From Faecalibacterium sp. I4-3-84 (GTDB lineage Bacteria; Bacillota; Clostridia; Oscillospirales; Ruminococcaceae), in NCBI RefSeq assembly GCF_023347255.1, contig NZ_CP094466.1:2666001-2730000 (forward strand): DNA of 64,000 nucleotides, read 5' to 3'. The notes below the pieces were generated by a model. That model was not told where the DNA came from. It did not search any database and saw only the letters and a program-made list of their open reading frames with translations. How positions within the stretch are numbered: position 1 is the stretch's first letter; each line of letters begins with the position of its first letter. The position numbers and the translations under genes are program-made. Positions 53,982-61,962 of this stretch are shown here, one piece after another.

Positions 53982-54242
53982 ATGGCTACACAGTACAGAA
54001 AAGCATACGTCCCGGTTACGCTGGATGTAGACAAGGAGGGGGCAATCCTTCCTCGCCTTATCTGGTGGGACAACGGTGTAATCTTTCAAATCGACCAGAT
54101 TCTATACAAATGCCGCGCCACATCCAAAAAGGTTGGGGGCGGAGGCATCCGTTACACAGTTCAGATTCGCGGAAAGGAGTCATTTCTTTTCCACGAAGGA
54201 GACAAGTGGTTCGTCGAAGCAAAGGAGGACAACTACTCATGA
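53982..54242 (+). CDS. Small protein preceding the second ImmA-like gene
   Basis: An 86-aa, beta-rich protein (YVPVTLDVDKEGAILPRLIWWDNG ... GGIRYTVQIRGKESFLFHEGDKWFVE), possibly a small SH3-like barrel. Function unknown. The frame is open from 53865, but ATG 53982 fits the conserved part; its RBS is weak (GGAG at 14 bp). Its stop overlaps the next gene's ATG, so both are from the rightward promoter. Confidence 0.6.
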   Translation: MATQYRKAYVPVTLDVDKEGAILPRLIWWDNGVIFQIDQILYKCRATSKKVGGGGIRYTVQIRGKESFLFHEGDKWFVEAKEDNYS

Positions 54243-54967
54243 TTTTATCCCAGCGCCAACTTGAAGAAATTGCAGCCTCAACAACGAAGGACTTCAACCG
54301 GTTCTTTTTCGGGGATGAGGCGGACAAGCCCGACCGATCAGCTTTGCCAACACCCATTGATCAGTTTGCAAAGAACTATCTCGGTCTTCGCGTATCATTC
54401 GCCCGTCTCTCGCCGGACGGAAGCATCTGCGGTGTCACTGCCTATGCCGACACTGAGTACAAGATCACGGAACTTGGTATTACGCGCACACTGGCTTTGA
54501 AGCGTAATCAGGTCATCTTGGACGAGAGCTTCATTCGATCCGGAAATGTGCAGCGGCTCTGCGCCAAGCGCAGATTTACCCTTGCCCACGAGTGCGCCCA
54601 TCAGATTCTCTTCCAACTGGAATCGGAAGAGGTAAAGGCGTCCTGCGAAATGAAATATTCCGCACGGACAGCCTATACGCCGCGAGAGCTGAAAACCCGC
54701 GAGGACTGGAACGAGTGGCAAGCAAATGTCTTGGGCGCGGCGATCCTGCTTCCTCAAAAAGAGGTTGACCTGGCAATGCGTCGGTTTGCAGAAACGCCGC
54801 TGATCAATTACGAGGGGAGGTATTCGTATGGTGATCACTTAACGCTGCGCCTTTTCTGCCGGTTGTTCGGTGTCTCCAAGACAACGGCGTCTATCCGCCT
54901 TCGTCAGCTCGGCTACATGGTAGATCGTCCATTCAGTGAGTATGTTGACCCATTGGAGGTGTGGTAA
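54239..54967 (+). CDS. ImmA/IrrE-like metallopeptidase (rightward)
   Basis: A 242-aa protein with HECAH at 117-121 (RFTLAHECAHQILF) and a third-ligand helix WNEWQANVLGAAILLP (about 159-174), matching the ImmA/IrrE fold; a C-terminal HTH-like end (LFGVSKTTASIRLRQLGY) follows. It is on the far side of the promoter pair from the first ImmA gene. It could destroy the XRE repressor to lock the rightward state, which is inference. RBS GGAGG 10 bp before ATG 54239. Confidence 0.82.
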   Translation: MILSQRQLEEIAASTTKDFNRFFFGDEADKPDRSALPTPIDQFAKNYLGLRVSFARLSPDGSICGVTAYADTEYKITELGITRTLALKRNQVILDESFIRSGNVQRLCAKRRFTLAHECAHQILFQLESEEVKASCEMKYSARTAYTPRELKTREDWNEWQANVLGAAILLPQKEVDLAMRRFAETPLINYEGRYSYGDHLTLRLFCRLFGVSKTTASIRLRQLGYMVDRPFSEYVDPLEVW

Positions 54968-55209
54968 TGAAGAGAGCATCCATTCGGGTTCAGGAACCGA
55001 CGCCGGAGCTGATCGAAAAAATCCGCAGGGCAAGAGTTGCCATTTCCCAGCAGAAGCCCCGATACCTGAAATGTCCCTATTGTCAGCATAATGCCATTGC
55101 TGTCTACGAGGACACGAGGGGTCATGTAGAATCCAAGTGCAAGAAATGCGGGCGGATCACAGTCTTTGATGTGCTGAATATGAGAAGACTGCGACCGCGT
55201 ACCAAGTAA
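54967..55209 (+). CDS. Zinc-ribbon protein (80 aa)
   Basis: An 80-aa basic protein with CPYC (about 38-41) and CKKC (about 60-63), forming a one-domain zinc ribbon, probably for nucleic-acid binding. ATG 54967 overlaps the preceding stop by one base; GGAGG is 7 bp upstream. Third gene of the rightward operon, ahead of a structured terminator. Confidence 0.68.
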   Translation: MKRASIRVQEPTPELIEKIRRARVAISQQKPRYLKCPYCQHNAIAVYEDTRGHVESKCKKCGRITVFDVLNMRRLRPRTK

Positions 55210-55265
55210 GAACCGGAGGACAAGCCTCTGTTCTAAAATAAAATATATGTCATAGCTGAGCTGTG

Positions 55266-55370
55266 GAGCCGCCTGATAGGTGAAGTCATCCTAATGCCGC
55301 ATGAGACAGAGTTTAATTGCTCTGTTTTATCGGCATGGGATTCAAACCTCACCGTCATGCGGCTCTTTTT
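55266..55370 (+). terminator. Large branched terminator or structured leader RNA
   Basis: GAGCCGCCTGATAGGTGA pairs (with small bulges) with TCACCGTCATGCGGCTC, followed by TTTTT. Inside are two nested stems: ATGCCG / CGGCAT and ACAGAG / CTCTGT. This is more complex than a plain terminator and lies 47 bp before the sigma-like gene. Confidence 0.65.
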
Positions 55371-55417
55371 CTGTCTTCACCCTTCCCGCTGCTCCCGCGC
55401 AGCGGAAAGGATGAACA

Positions 55418-55900
55418 ATGAAAATCCCTAAAACCCCTATCGCGTTCGATTACGACCTCTGGACTACGGAGGACGGCAAGTGCATGGTGCGCGTGAAACG
55501 AACCGGCGAAGTTTCCGAGGTTGACCGCAAGGTTATGAGAATCCTTCGCGCAGAGGAAAAGCGGATCAGACGCTCGTATGGCTCTGACAACACCTCTGAG
55601 GATGAGGACGGCGCAGAGAAAATTTCTGATACCGTGCTGTCCCTTGACGCTATGCCGGAGGACGATGTGAAGTCCGCTGCATGGCTGGCAGACTCCCGCG
55701 ACTGCATGGAGGAACTGATCACCGCTCTCAAAGAGAAGGAGCTTCTTTCCATTCTGACCGGGAAGCAGCGCGAATTGTATCTTGCGATGACCCGTGAAGG
55801 ACTGACTCTTCGAGAGTTTGCCCGAAGGAAAGGCATCGGCATCAGAGCTGCATTTGACCTCAAAGCAGCGGTGCAGAAAAAATTTCAAAGAATTTTTTGA
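55418..55900 (+). CDS. Sigma-70-like transcription regulator
   Basis: A 160-aa protein with a sigma region-4-like HTH at the C-terminus (ELLSILTGKQRELYLAMTREGLTLREFARRKGIGIRAAFDLKAAVQKKF), comparable to the short sigma-like regulators (Orf7 type) of conjugative transposons. The N-terminal 90 residues are acidic and unassigned. RBS AAAGGATG 6-8 bp before ATG 55418. It is separated from the upstream operon by a structured terminator and followed at once by the repeat at 55902. Confidence 0.75.
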   Translation: MKIPKTPIAFDYDLWTTEDGKCMVRVKRTGEVSEVDRKVMRILRAEEKRIRRSYGSDNTSEDEDGAEKISDTVLSLDAMPEDDVKSAAWLADSRDCMEELITALKEKELLSILTGKQRELYLAMTREGLTLREFARRKGIGIRAAFDLKAAVQKKFQRIF

Positions 55901-55901
55901 G

Positions 55902-55948
55902 CGGTACTCAACAAACGGCAAAAAGATGTCCGTTGTAAAGTGAAAGGG
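55902..55948 (+). repeat. Copy 2 of the 46-bp repeat
   Basis: Same two blocks as 42854-42899 (CGGTACTCAACAAACG and TGTCCGTTGTAAAGTGAA plus GGG), on the + strand. It begins one base after the sigma-like gene's stop. Confidence 0.75.
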
Positions 55949-56411
55949 TCAATCAGACCACTTCACTGCTCCTTGAAAACTGAATAGTTCAGTGCTGCGG
56001 ATCTTTCCGCTTCTGCGAAGCAACACAGCTTCCGACGCCAAGACCTCCCGAAAGGGAGTGAGCGACCTCCGGAGAGCTATAACAGTCGTGTGGTGCGGCT
56101 GCTTGCGACGATGCAGATGCCGGGTATAATGATACTTCCGTCTTTTCTTTGAATGGGCGGCTCGGAGCGATCCTCGGAGGGGTGAGAGTCCCATGATACC
56201 GATTGACCATTGGTAGTCCGCAGCATTCCCGGAACTGCAAAGTTCTTCTGGCAGGGGCGCGAGCTGCAAATATGCCGGACAATGAAACAAACCCAAAAGA
56301 AACTTACTATATAGTTTCAGGATGAAAACTATGTGGCAGAGTGTCTTCACAAGATGCTCTGCCATATCCTTTTGTCCTGAATATTTCCACGAAACAGGAG
56401 GTGCTTAGAAT
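55949..56411. other. 460-bp non-coding, hairpin-rich region
   Basis: No gene seen. Stem-loops include GAAACT/AGTTTC (about 56310-56330) and GGCAGAG-N15-CTCTGCC (56335-56363), the latter 50 bp before the TnpW-like gene; a possible TATAATGAT box lies at about 56125. Its place before the recombinase operon fits an attachment or regulatory region or a small RNA. Confidence 0.4.
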
Positions 56412-56654
56412 ATGATGGGCATTGAAACAATGAAAAGCGTCAGCCCGAAAACGGTTGACCGAAGCACACTCGTTCAGAGAAGCAGCATCCGGCTTGATCC
56501 TGCGGCACCGCGCGAGGACAGGCTGAGGGAGTTCATCAAGCAGATCAGAAATCCCTACTGTTATCTGGACGGGAAAACTGTGGTGAAGATCAGCTTCGCC
56601 GCGACGGACACGACAATGGAAGATTGTCTGGAACACTATCTGAGAGGTCTTTGA
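56412..56654 (+). CDS. TnpW-like small protein (80 aa)
   Basis: An 80-aa protein whose second half (REFIKQIRNPYCYLDGKTVVKISFAATDTTMEDCLEHYL) has the form of small TnpW-type proteins that precede large serine recombinases. The same motif appears in the 53-aa product at 2395. Its role is unknown; it may be an excision factor. RBS AGGAGG 10 bp upstream. The recombinase genes start 214 bp downstream. Confidence 0.65.
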   Translation: MMGIETMKSVSPKTVDRSTLVQRSSIRLDPAAPREDRLREFIKQIRNPYCYLDGKTVVKISFAATDTTMEDCLEHYLRGL

Positions 56655-56689
56655 TTTATGAACAGTCTGAATCTTTTCACCCGGTTCTA

Positions 56690-56718
56690 TGGACAAGCGA
56701 TTGAGCCTGTGGTATAAT
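56690..56718 (+). promoter_or_regulatory. Sigma-A promoter for the recombinase operon
   Basis: TGGACA, 17 bp, TATAAT with TG-like context before the -10; 150 bp leader before the first recombinase ATG. Confidence 0.65.
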
Positions 56719-56867
56719 GAAATCGGTCAAAAAAAGAAGAATACGGATTAAGCCGCTTGCCTAGATGGTCATGTGGCGTTTTCGTGTTCCTCTCATAAGA
56801 GTTGAAGCAAGCCTTCGTCTTTCTGATTTGATGTACCACACCAAACAGAAAAACGGAGGTTATTTTT

Positions 56868-58502
56868 ATGCCAGACAAGGTTTACCGCACGGCGATCTAC
56901 TGCCGCCTGTCCCGTGAGGATGGAGACAAAGTTGAAAGCAACTCCATCGCCAGCCAGAGAGCCATCTGCGAGGACTATATCGCAAGACATGAGGATTTGG
57001 AGCTTGTCTGTGAGCCGTTTGTGGATGACGGTTACAGCGGCGTTTCCTTCAATCGTCCTCAGTTCAAAAAGCTGGAAGAGGCAATCCGCAAGGGTGCGCT
57101 TGACTGCATTGTGGTCAAGGATCTCAGCCGATTCTCAAGAAACTACATCGACGGCGGACGTTACATTGAGAAGATATTCCCGCAGCTCGGCATACGCTTC
57201 ATCGCAATCAATGATGCGTATGACAGTCTGACCGGTGATCCGCAGTCCGACTCCTTTGTTATCCCGTTCAAAAACCTGATTAACGATTCTTACTGCAAGG
57301 ACATCTCCATGAAAATCCGAAGCAGTTTGGAAGTCAAGCAGAAGAGCGGTGAGTTCGTCGGCTCGTTCGCGCCTTACGGCTACATGAAATCACCGGAGAA
57401 TAAAAACCAGCTCATCGTGGATGAAGCGGTCAGCGAATATGTGCAGATGATCTTTTCCATGTACAAGGACGGCTTCTCCATCGGACGTATTGCAAAGCGT
57501 CTGAACCAGATGGGCGTCCTGTCCCCAATGGAATACAAGCATTCTGCCGGTGTGAAGTTTGATACCGTCTTCAAAACCGGCGATACCGCAAAATGGACAT
57601 ACAAAGCCGTCCAGCGTATTCTCACCAACGAGGTTTATATCGGCGTTCTGGCTCAGGGCAAGCGCGGCACTCCCAACTACAAAGTCCGCGTCGTGAAAAG
57701 CAAGGATGAATCCGAATGGGTCAAGGTTGAAAATGCGCATGAAGCTCTTGTGTCCTACGAGGACTTCATGGCAGTCAAGGTCATGATGCAGAGAGATATG
57801 CGCTGTTCACCCGATCAGGACGAGGCGCATCTGTTTTCCGGCTTCCTGTTCTGCGGAGACTGTCAGCAGCCAATGATCCGCAAGAACGTCCCGTCGAAGA
57901 CAAAAAAGTATATCTACTACGTCTGCTCCACCAATAAGCACAGCCGGACGTGCAGCCCGCACAGCATCGCCGCAAAAGAGGTTGAAGAGAAGGTCTTCCG
58001 TGCCATTCATGACCAGATCGAGCTTGTCATCAATCTGGAACACGCGCTTGCGATGATAGAACGGCTTCCGTCTCAGAGCCGTAAGGCTTTCAATTACGAA
58101 GCTCAGATCGCCAAAATCGAGGAAGAGATTGAACGGTACCAAAAGCTCAAGCTGGGGCTTTACGAGAACTTCATCGGCGGCGTCATTGATAAATCGGAAT
58201 ACTTCGAGTTCCGCAGCAGCTACACCAAAATCATTGAGGGCAAGCAGGACGCGCTTCTGCGGGTCAAAAAAGAAATGAAGCAGACGGTGACAACCGGCAC
58301 GACTGAACGGAACTGGGTAACGCTTTTCAAGCAGTATGAAAACGTCGAAGAACTGAACCGCCGTGTGCTGATGTCCCTTGTTGACCGCATTCTGATTCAC
58401 GAAAACCATGCAATCGAAATCGTCTTCAAATATAGGGATGAATACCAGCAGACGATTGAATACGTTCTCGGCTATGCCGATGAACTGGATATTGCCGTAT
58501 AA
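56868..58502 (+). CDS. Large serine recombinase 1
   Basis: A 544-aa recombinase: catalytic YCRLSRED with Ser15, DGYSGVSFNRPQFKKL, VVKDLSRFSRNYIDGGRY; recombinase domain (GYMKSPENKNQLIVDEAVSEYVQMIF), zinc ribbon (CGDCQQPM ... CSTNKHSRTC) and a coiled-coil C-terminal part. It is the first of three tandem genes, with RBS ACGGAGG. In Tn1549/CTn-like and TnpX-like elements, such enzymes excise and insert the element. Confidence 0.93.
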   Translation: MPDKVYRTAIYCRLSREDGDKVESNSIASQRAICEDYIARHEDLELVCEPFVDDGYSGVSFNRPQFKKLEEAIRKGALDCIVVKDLSRFSRNYIDGGRYIEKIFPQLGIRFIAINDAYDSLTGDPQSDSFVIPFKNLINDSYCKDISMKIRSSLEVKQKSGEFVGSFAPYGYMKSPENKNQLIVDEAVSEYVQMIFSMYKDGFSIGRIAKRLNQMGVLSPMEYKHSAGVKFDTVFKTGDTAKWTYKAVQRILTNEVYIGVLAQGKRGTPNYKVRVVKSKDESEWVKVENAHEALVSYEDFMAVKVMMQRDMRCSPDQDEAHLFSGFLFCGDCQQPMIRKNVPSKTKKYIYYVCSTNKHSRTCSPHSIAAKEVEEKVFRAIHDQIELVINLEHALAMIERLPSQSRKAFNYEAQIAKIEEEIERYQKLKLGLYENFIGGVIDKSEYFEFRSSYTKIIEGKQDALLRVKKEMKQTVTTGTTERNWVTLFKQYENVEELNRRVLMSLVDRILIHENHAIEIVFKYRDEYQQTIEYVLGYADELDIAV

Positions 58503-58517
58503 AGGGGGGATGAGCAA

Positions 58518-59552
58518 ATGGCAAGAAAAAGCAGAAAGCAAATTGCAGTTGAAGAGCCGGTTATCGAGTCTGTTTCTTCCGAGGTCTTCTCAACAGCCAT
58601 CTATGCCCGTCTTTCCGTTGAAAACAGCGGCAAGTCCGAAAAGGTGGATGTCATCGCAAATCAGATTGAGATTTGCAAGTCCTACATTGCAGAGCGTCCC
58701 TACCTGAATCTGATAGATACCTATGTGGACAACGGACGAACAGGAACGGTTTTTGATAGACCGGAGTTCAACCGGCTGATGAACGACATCCGCACCGGCA
58801 AGATCAAGTGCCTTGTAGTTCGTGATCTCAGCCGGTTCGGGCGTGACTACATCGAGGCTGGAATCTATCTGGAACGGGTCTTTCCGCAGATCGGGCTTCG
58901 GTTTATCGCCATCAAAGAGAACTACGACAACTTTGATACGGACGGCTCCGGCGAAAGCCTCATCATCCCTCTGCAAAACATGATCAACACCCTTTACTCG
59001 AAGGACATCTCCCGCAAGGTTTCTACTGCGCTCAAAGCACAGATGGAAAGTGGAGAGTTCAAGAAGCGCAATCTCCCGTATGGTTATCGCTGGGATGAAG
59101 AACACAGCAATATGGTTTTCGATGAAGAAACCGCACCGATTGTCCGGAAGATTTTCCAATGGAAAATTGAAGGACTGTCCCTTCCTGCGATTGCAGACCG
59201 GCTTGATGCAATGAACGCGCCCAATCCGGAGTTTCAGAAGTATCAGGTCGGCGTCCGCACAGGCAATGCTACGGCAAAGAAGATTTGGAACAAGTCTTCA
59301 CTGACTACCATTCTGGATAATCCCCATTACGTCGGAGATACCGTTCTCGGACGGACGCTGAACGCCATCTACAAGGGCGTCAAGAATCAACATATCGACC
59401 GCGAGGAATGGATTGTTTTTCCCAATACTCACGAGGCGATTATCTCTCGTGAGGACTTTCAGAAGGTTCGTGAGATGCGGGACGCCGCTGCAAGGACGAG
59501 AGTTGAAAAGATGGAACGCACGGAAGAAATCCGTGCTACACTGATCAATCTC
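58518..59552 (+). pseudogene. Large serine recombinase 2, 5' part (split by IS110)
   Basis: The first 345 residues of a second recombinase: YARLSVENSG with Ser33, GRTGTVFDRPEF, VVRDLSRFGRDYIEAG, and the recombinase domain (GYRWDEEHSNMVFDEETAPIVRKIF). The frame is whole up to EIRATLINL at 59552 and there enters an IS element. The rest resumes in register at 61291 (FEDKIVCADCGRKL). In this state the protein would lack its zinc ribbon and coiled coil, and would probably be inactive. Confidence 0.93.
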
Positions 59553-59616
59553 TATTACAATAAACATGGAACCGGATATGGCAGCCAGCCATATTCCATT
59601 CCAACTCGTACCTAAG

Positions 59617-59703
59617 CTACAATAAGAGAGTAATCGGCTAACGCATCATTCTCTGGGCTTCTACGCCCGTTCTAAAGACAGTTGACCATCTCTCTTGTTG
59701 TAG
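59617..59703 (+). ncRNA. Candidate bridge/seek RNA in the IS110 left end
   Basis: CTACAATAAGAGAG pairs with CTCTCTTGTTGTAG (14-bp stem with G-T/mismatch) around a 59-nt region that holds a GGGC-TTCTAC-GCCC hairpin. IS110-type elements encode a target- and donor-binding RNA in their left end; this fold is in the right place. Expression is not shown. Confidence 0.5.
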
Positions 59704-59825
59704 CATTCGTTTTAAGCAGGTTGAGCCACCCGCCAAGCGGAGCGTTCGTGTCACCCAATAGATTGAATCGGCAACGAGTAAAAGATGGATTCCGGTTGCA
59801 AATACAAAGTAATGGAGGAACCGTT

Positions 59826-61031
59826 ATGAACGCTGTAGGCATTGACGTTTCCAAAGGAAAGAGCATGGTTTGCGTCATGCGCCCCTTTGGAGAAGTAGTA
59901 CTCGAACCCTTTGAAGTTTTACACACCGCCCAAAGCCTGAACGATCTGGCTGGGAAGCTCAAAGCTTTGGACGGAGAGACCCGTGTCGTCATGGAAGCCA
60001 CCGGGAATTACCACAAACCAGTTGCTTTCGTTTTACACGATGCGGGCTTATTCGTTTCCGTAGTCAATCCTGTTCTGATTCATGACTATGACAACAACAG
60101 TTTAAGACGTGTCAAAACGGATAGAAAAGACGCTGTTAAAATCGCCAACTATACGCTCGACAAGTGGACACGGCTACGACAGTATCTTCCCGAAGATGAT
60201 ACCCGGCTGGCTTTGAAGAATTGTTATCGTCAGTACCAGCAAGCCGTGGCAGTTCGTACTATGCTGAAGAATAATCTGATCTCATCTCTTGACCTGACCT
60301 TTCCAGATGCAAACAAGCTATTTTCAAGCCCCGCAAAGAGCAACGGGTGCGAAAAATGGGTCGATTTCATTGGAGACTTCTGGCACAGTGAGTGTGTTTC
60401 AAGCCTTTCCTCTGATGCCTTTGCTAAAAAGTATTTAAAGTGGTGTCAGAAGCACGGATATAATTTCACTCGCTCAAAATCGGATACGATCTATGCCTGT
60501 GCAGTCAATGCTGCTTCTCTTCCAAAATCCCCAACCTCAAAACTCCTTATTCAGCAACAGGTCGCTCAGCTGAAAGCCGTATCTCAGTCCGTGGCTGCAT
60601 TCCAGCAGGAGATGCTTCGCCTTTCTCAACAGCTTCCGGAATTTGATACTGTGATGGAAATGTACGGCGTCGGCCCTTCTCTCGGTCCTCAACTGATGGC
60701 TGAGATCGGAGATGTCCGTCGTTTCTCATCCAAGAAATCACTCATTGCATTTGCAGGAATTGAACCGCAGCCAAATGATTCTGGCAAGATTGTGGGCAAC
60801 GATAGCGGAATTAGTAAAGTGGGTTCGGCTGTTCTACGTAGGACGCTCTTTCTGATTATGACTGTCATCTTGAAGACACAACCTCAGGATGAGCCGGTTT
60901 TTCAATTCATGAACAAAAAGCGCTCTGAGGGAAAACCCTACAAAGTTTACATGATGGCTTCAGCCAACAAGTTCTTGCGAATCTATTATGCTAGAGTGAA
61001 AGCTGTAATGGACTCCAAACACTCAAAATAA
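59826..61031 (+). CDS. IS110-family transposase
   Basis: A 401-aa DEDD-type transposase: N-terminal GIDVSKGKSMVCV (Asp) and VVMEATGNY (Glu), RRVKTDRKDAVKIA (the DEDD Asp pair), coiled middle, then the C-terminal Transposase_20 region with GVGPSLGPQLMAEIGD and AFAGIEPQPNDSGK, where Ser is the second catalytic group. ATG 59826 follows GGAGG by 8 bp. The gene is intact. Confidence 0.93.
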   Translation: MNAVGIDVSKGKSMVCVMRPFGEVVLEPFEVLHTAQSLNDLAGKLKALDGETRVVMEATGNYHKPVAFVLHDAGLFVSVVNPVLIHDYDNNSLRRVKTDRKDAVKIANYTLDKWTRLRQYLPEDDTRLALKNCYRQYQQAVAVRTMLKNNLISSLDLTFPDANKLFSSPAKSNGCEKWVDFIGDFWHSECVSSLSSDAFAKKYLKWCQKHGYNFTRSKSDTIYACAVNAASLPKSPTSKLLIQQQVAQLKAVSQSVAAFQQEMLRLSQQLPEFDTVMEMYGVGPSLGPQLMAEIGDVRRFSSKKSLIAFAGIEPQPNDSGKIVGNDSGISKVGSAVLRRTLFLIMTVILKTQPQDEPVFQFMNKKRSEGKPYKVYMMASANKFLRIYYARVKAVMDSKHSK

Positions 61032-61113
61032 GCATGGATATTTGTTTTTGGTCGTAATTTCCTCTTGAGCCTGAGCTGAATTCAAAGAACCGCTTAGCTG
61101 GCGCAGCGAACCC

Positions 61114-61231
61114 TTGACAAACCGAAGCATTCAAATGCTATCCTGATTTTGCGAGGGCTGGCTGGGCTTGCTTTGCTATCCCCTCCGTCGCCCTCGCTGT
61201 GTTTTGACCAGCATTTGAATACTGTTTGTCA
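61114..61231. other. Structured right end of the IS110 element
   Basis: A long inverted repeat (TGACAAAC...ATTCAAATGCT, 61115-61139, against AGCATTTGAAT...GTTTGTCA, 61210-61231) encloses a second stem GCGAGGGC / GCCCTCGC (61151-61158 and 61190-61197). It may be the end-recognition structure or an alternative guide RNA as in IS1111-type relatives. Confidence 0.5.
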
Positions 61232-61290
61232 TGGGCAGCGGTCGGTTAGCGAATTTTCTTGTTTTGGGACTTGACTTTTATTAGCAGGTC

Positions 61291-61962
61291 TTTGAAGACA
61301 AAATCGTCTGCGCAGACTGCGGCAGGAAGCTCTATTTCCATCGCAAGCGTGTTGACAAGCGTAAGGACGGCGCATGGTACGCCTTCTATGAGTGCAGCTC
61401 ATCCGTCAAGCGCGGCAATCTCTGTACGCCGCACTATACGCGGCAGGACAAACTCGAAGCAGATGTGCTTGCGGCGATCCAGCTTCAAGTCAAGGCGGCT
61501 CTCAATTACGACAAGCTGCTTGCCAAACTGAGAAACAGCGAAGGCGAACGCAGCATCCGCGATCAACAGAATGCGCTCATCACAAGCCTGAATCTGAAAC
61601 TCAGCGGCATCTCCAAGAAACGCACCCGGCTCTACGAGGACTTCACGGAAGGCGTTCTCGATGAAGAGGAATACGCCTTTGCCAAGAAAGCCTACGATGA
61701 GCAGTATGTCGATCTTTCACGGCGGTTGGATGAAGCGGTTCAGCGGAAGGTAAAGTTTGCCGAGGCAATGTCCGAGGACAACAAGTGGCTCACGCTGATG
61801 AAATCCGTCAGCGGTGCAACGATGCTCTCTCAGGAGTTGGTTGACGAGTCCGTAGAGCTTGTGAAAGTCCATGAGGACGGCTCAATCGAGCTGGTCATGA
61901 AATACGGCGATATTTACGCTCTGACCGTTCAGAGTATCAAGGAAGTACAGGAGGCGATGTAA
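61291..61962 (+). pseudogene. Large serine recombinase 2, 3' part
   Basis: Continues the gene split at 59552: zinc ribbon (CADCGRKLYF ... CSSSVKRGNLC), long coiled coil (LRNSEGERSIRDQQNALITSLNLKLSGISKK), and the C-terminal strand region (VELVKVHEDGSIELVMKYGD). The frame is open throughout, so precise IS loss would restore the gene. Its stop is at the same place as the start of recombinase 3 (ATGTAAATG context). Confidence 0.92.

Larger units (their letters stand above)
59553..61290 (+). mobile_element. IS110-family insertion sequence
   Basis: A 1.74-kb element with one transposase gene and long non-coding ends (about 270 and 260 bp). Its borders are set by the split recombinase: the host frame reads through CTC | TTT if 59553-61290 is removed. 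No target duplication is needed; both edges show the dinucleotide TC (59551-59552 and 61289-61290), as expected for IS110 core sites. Confidence 0.85.
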
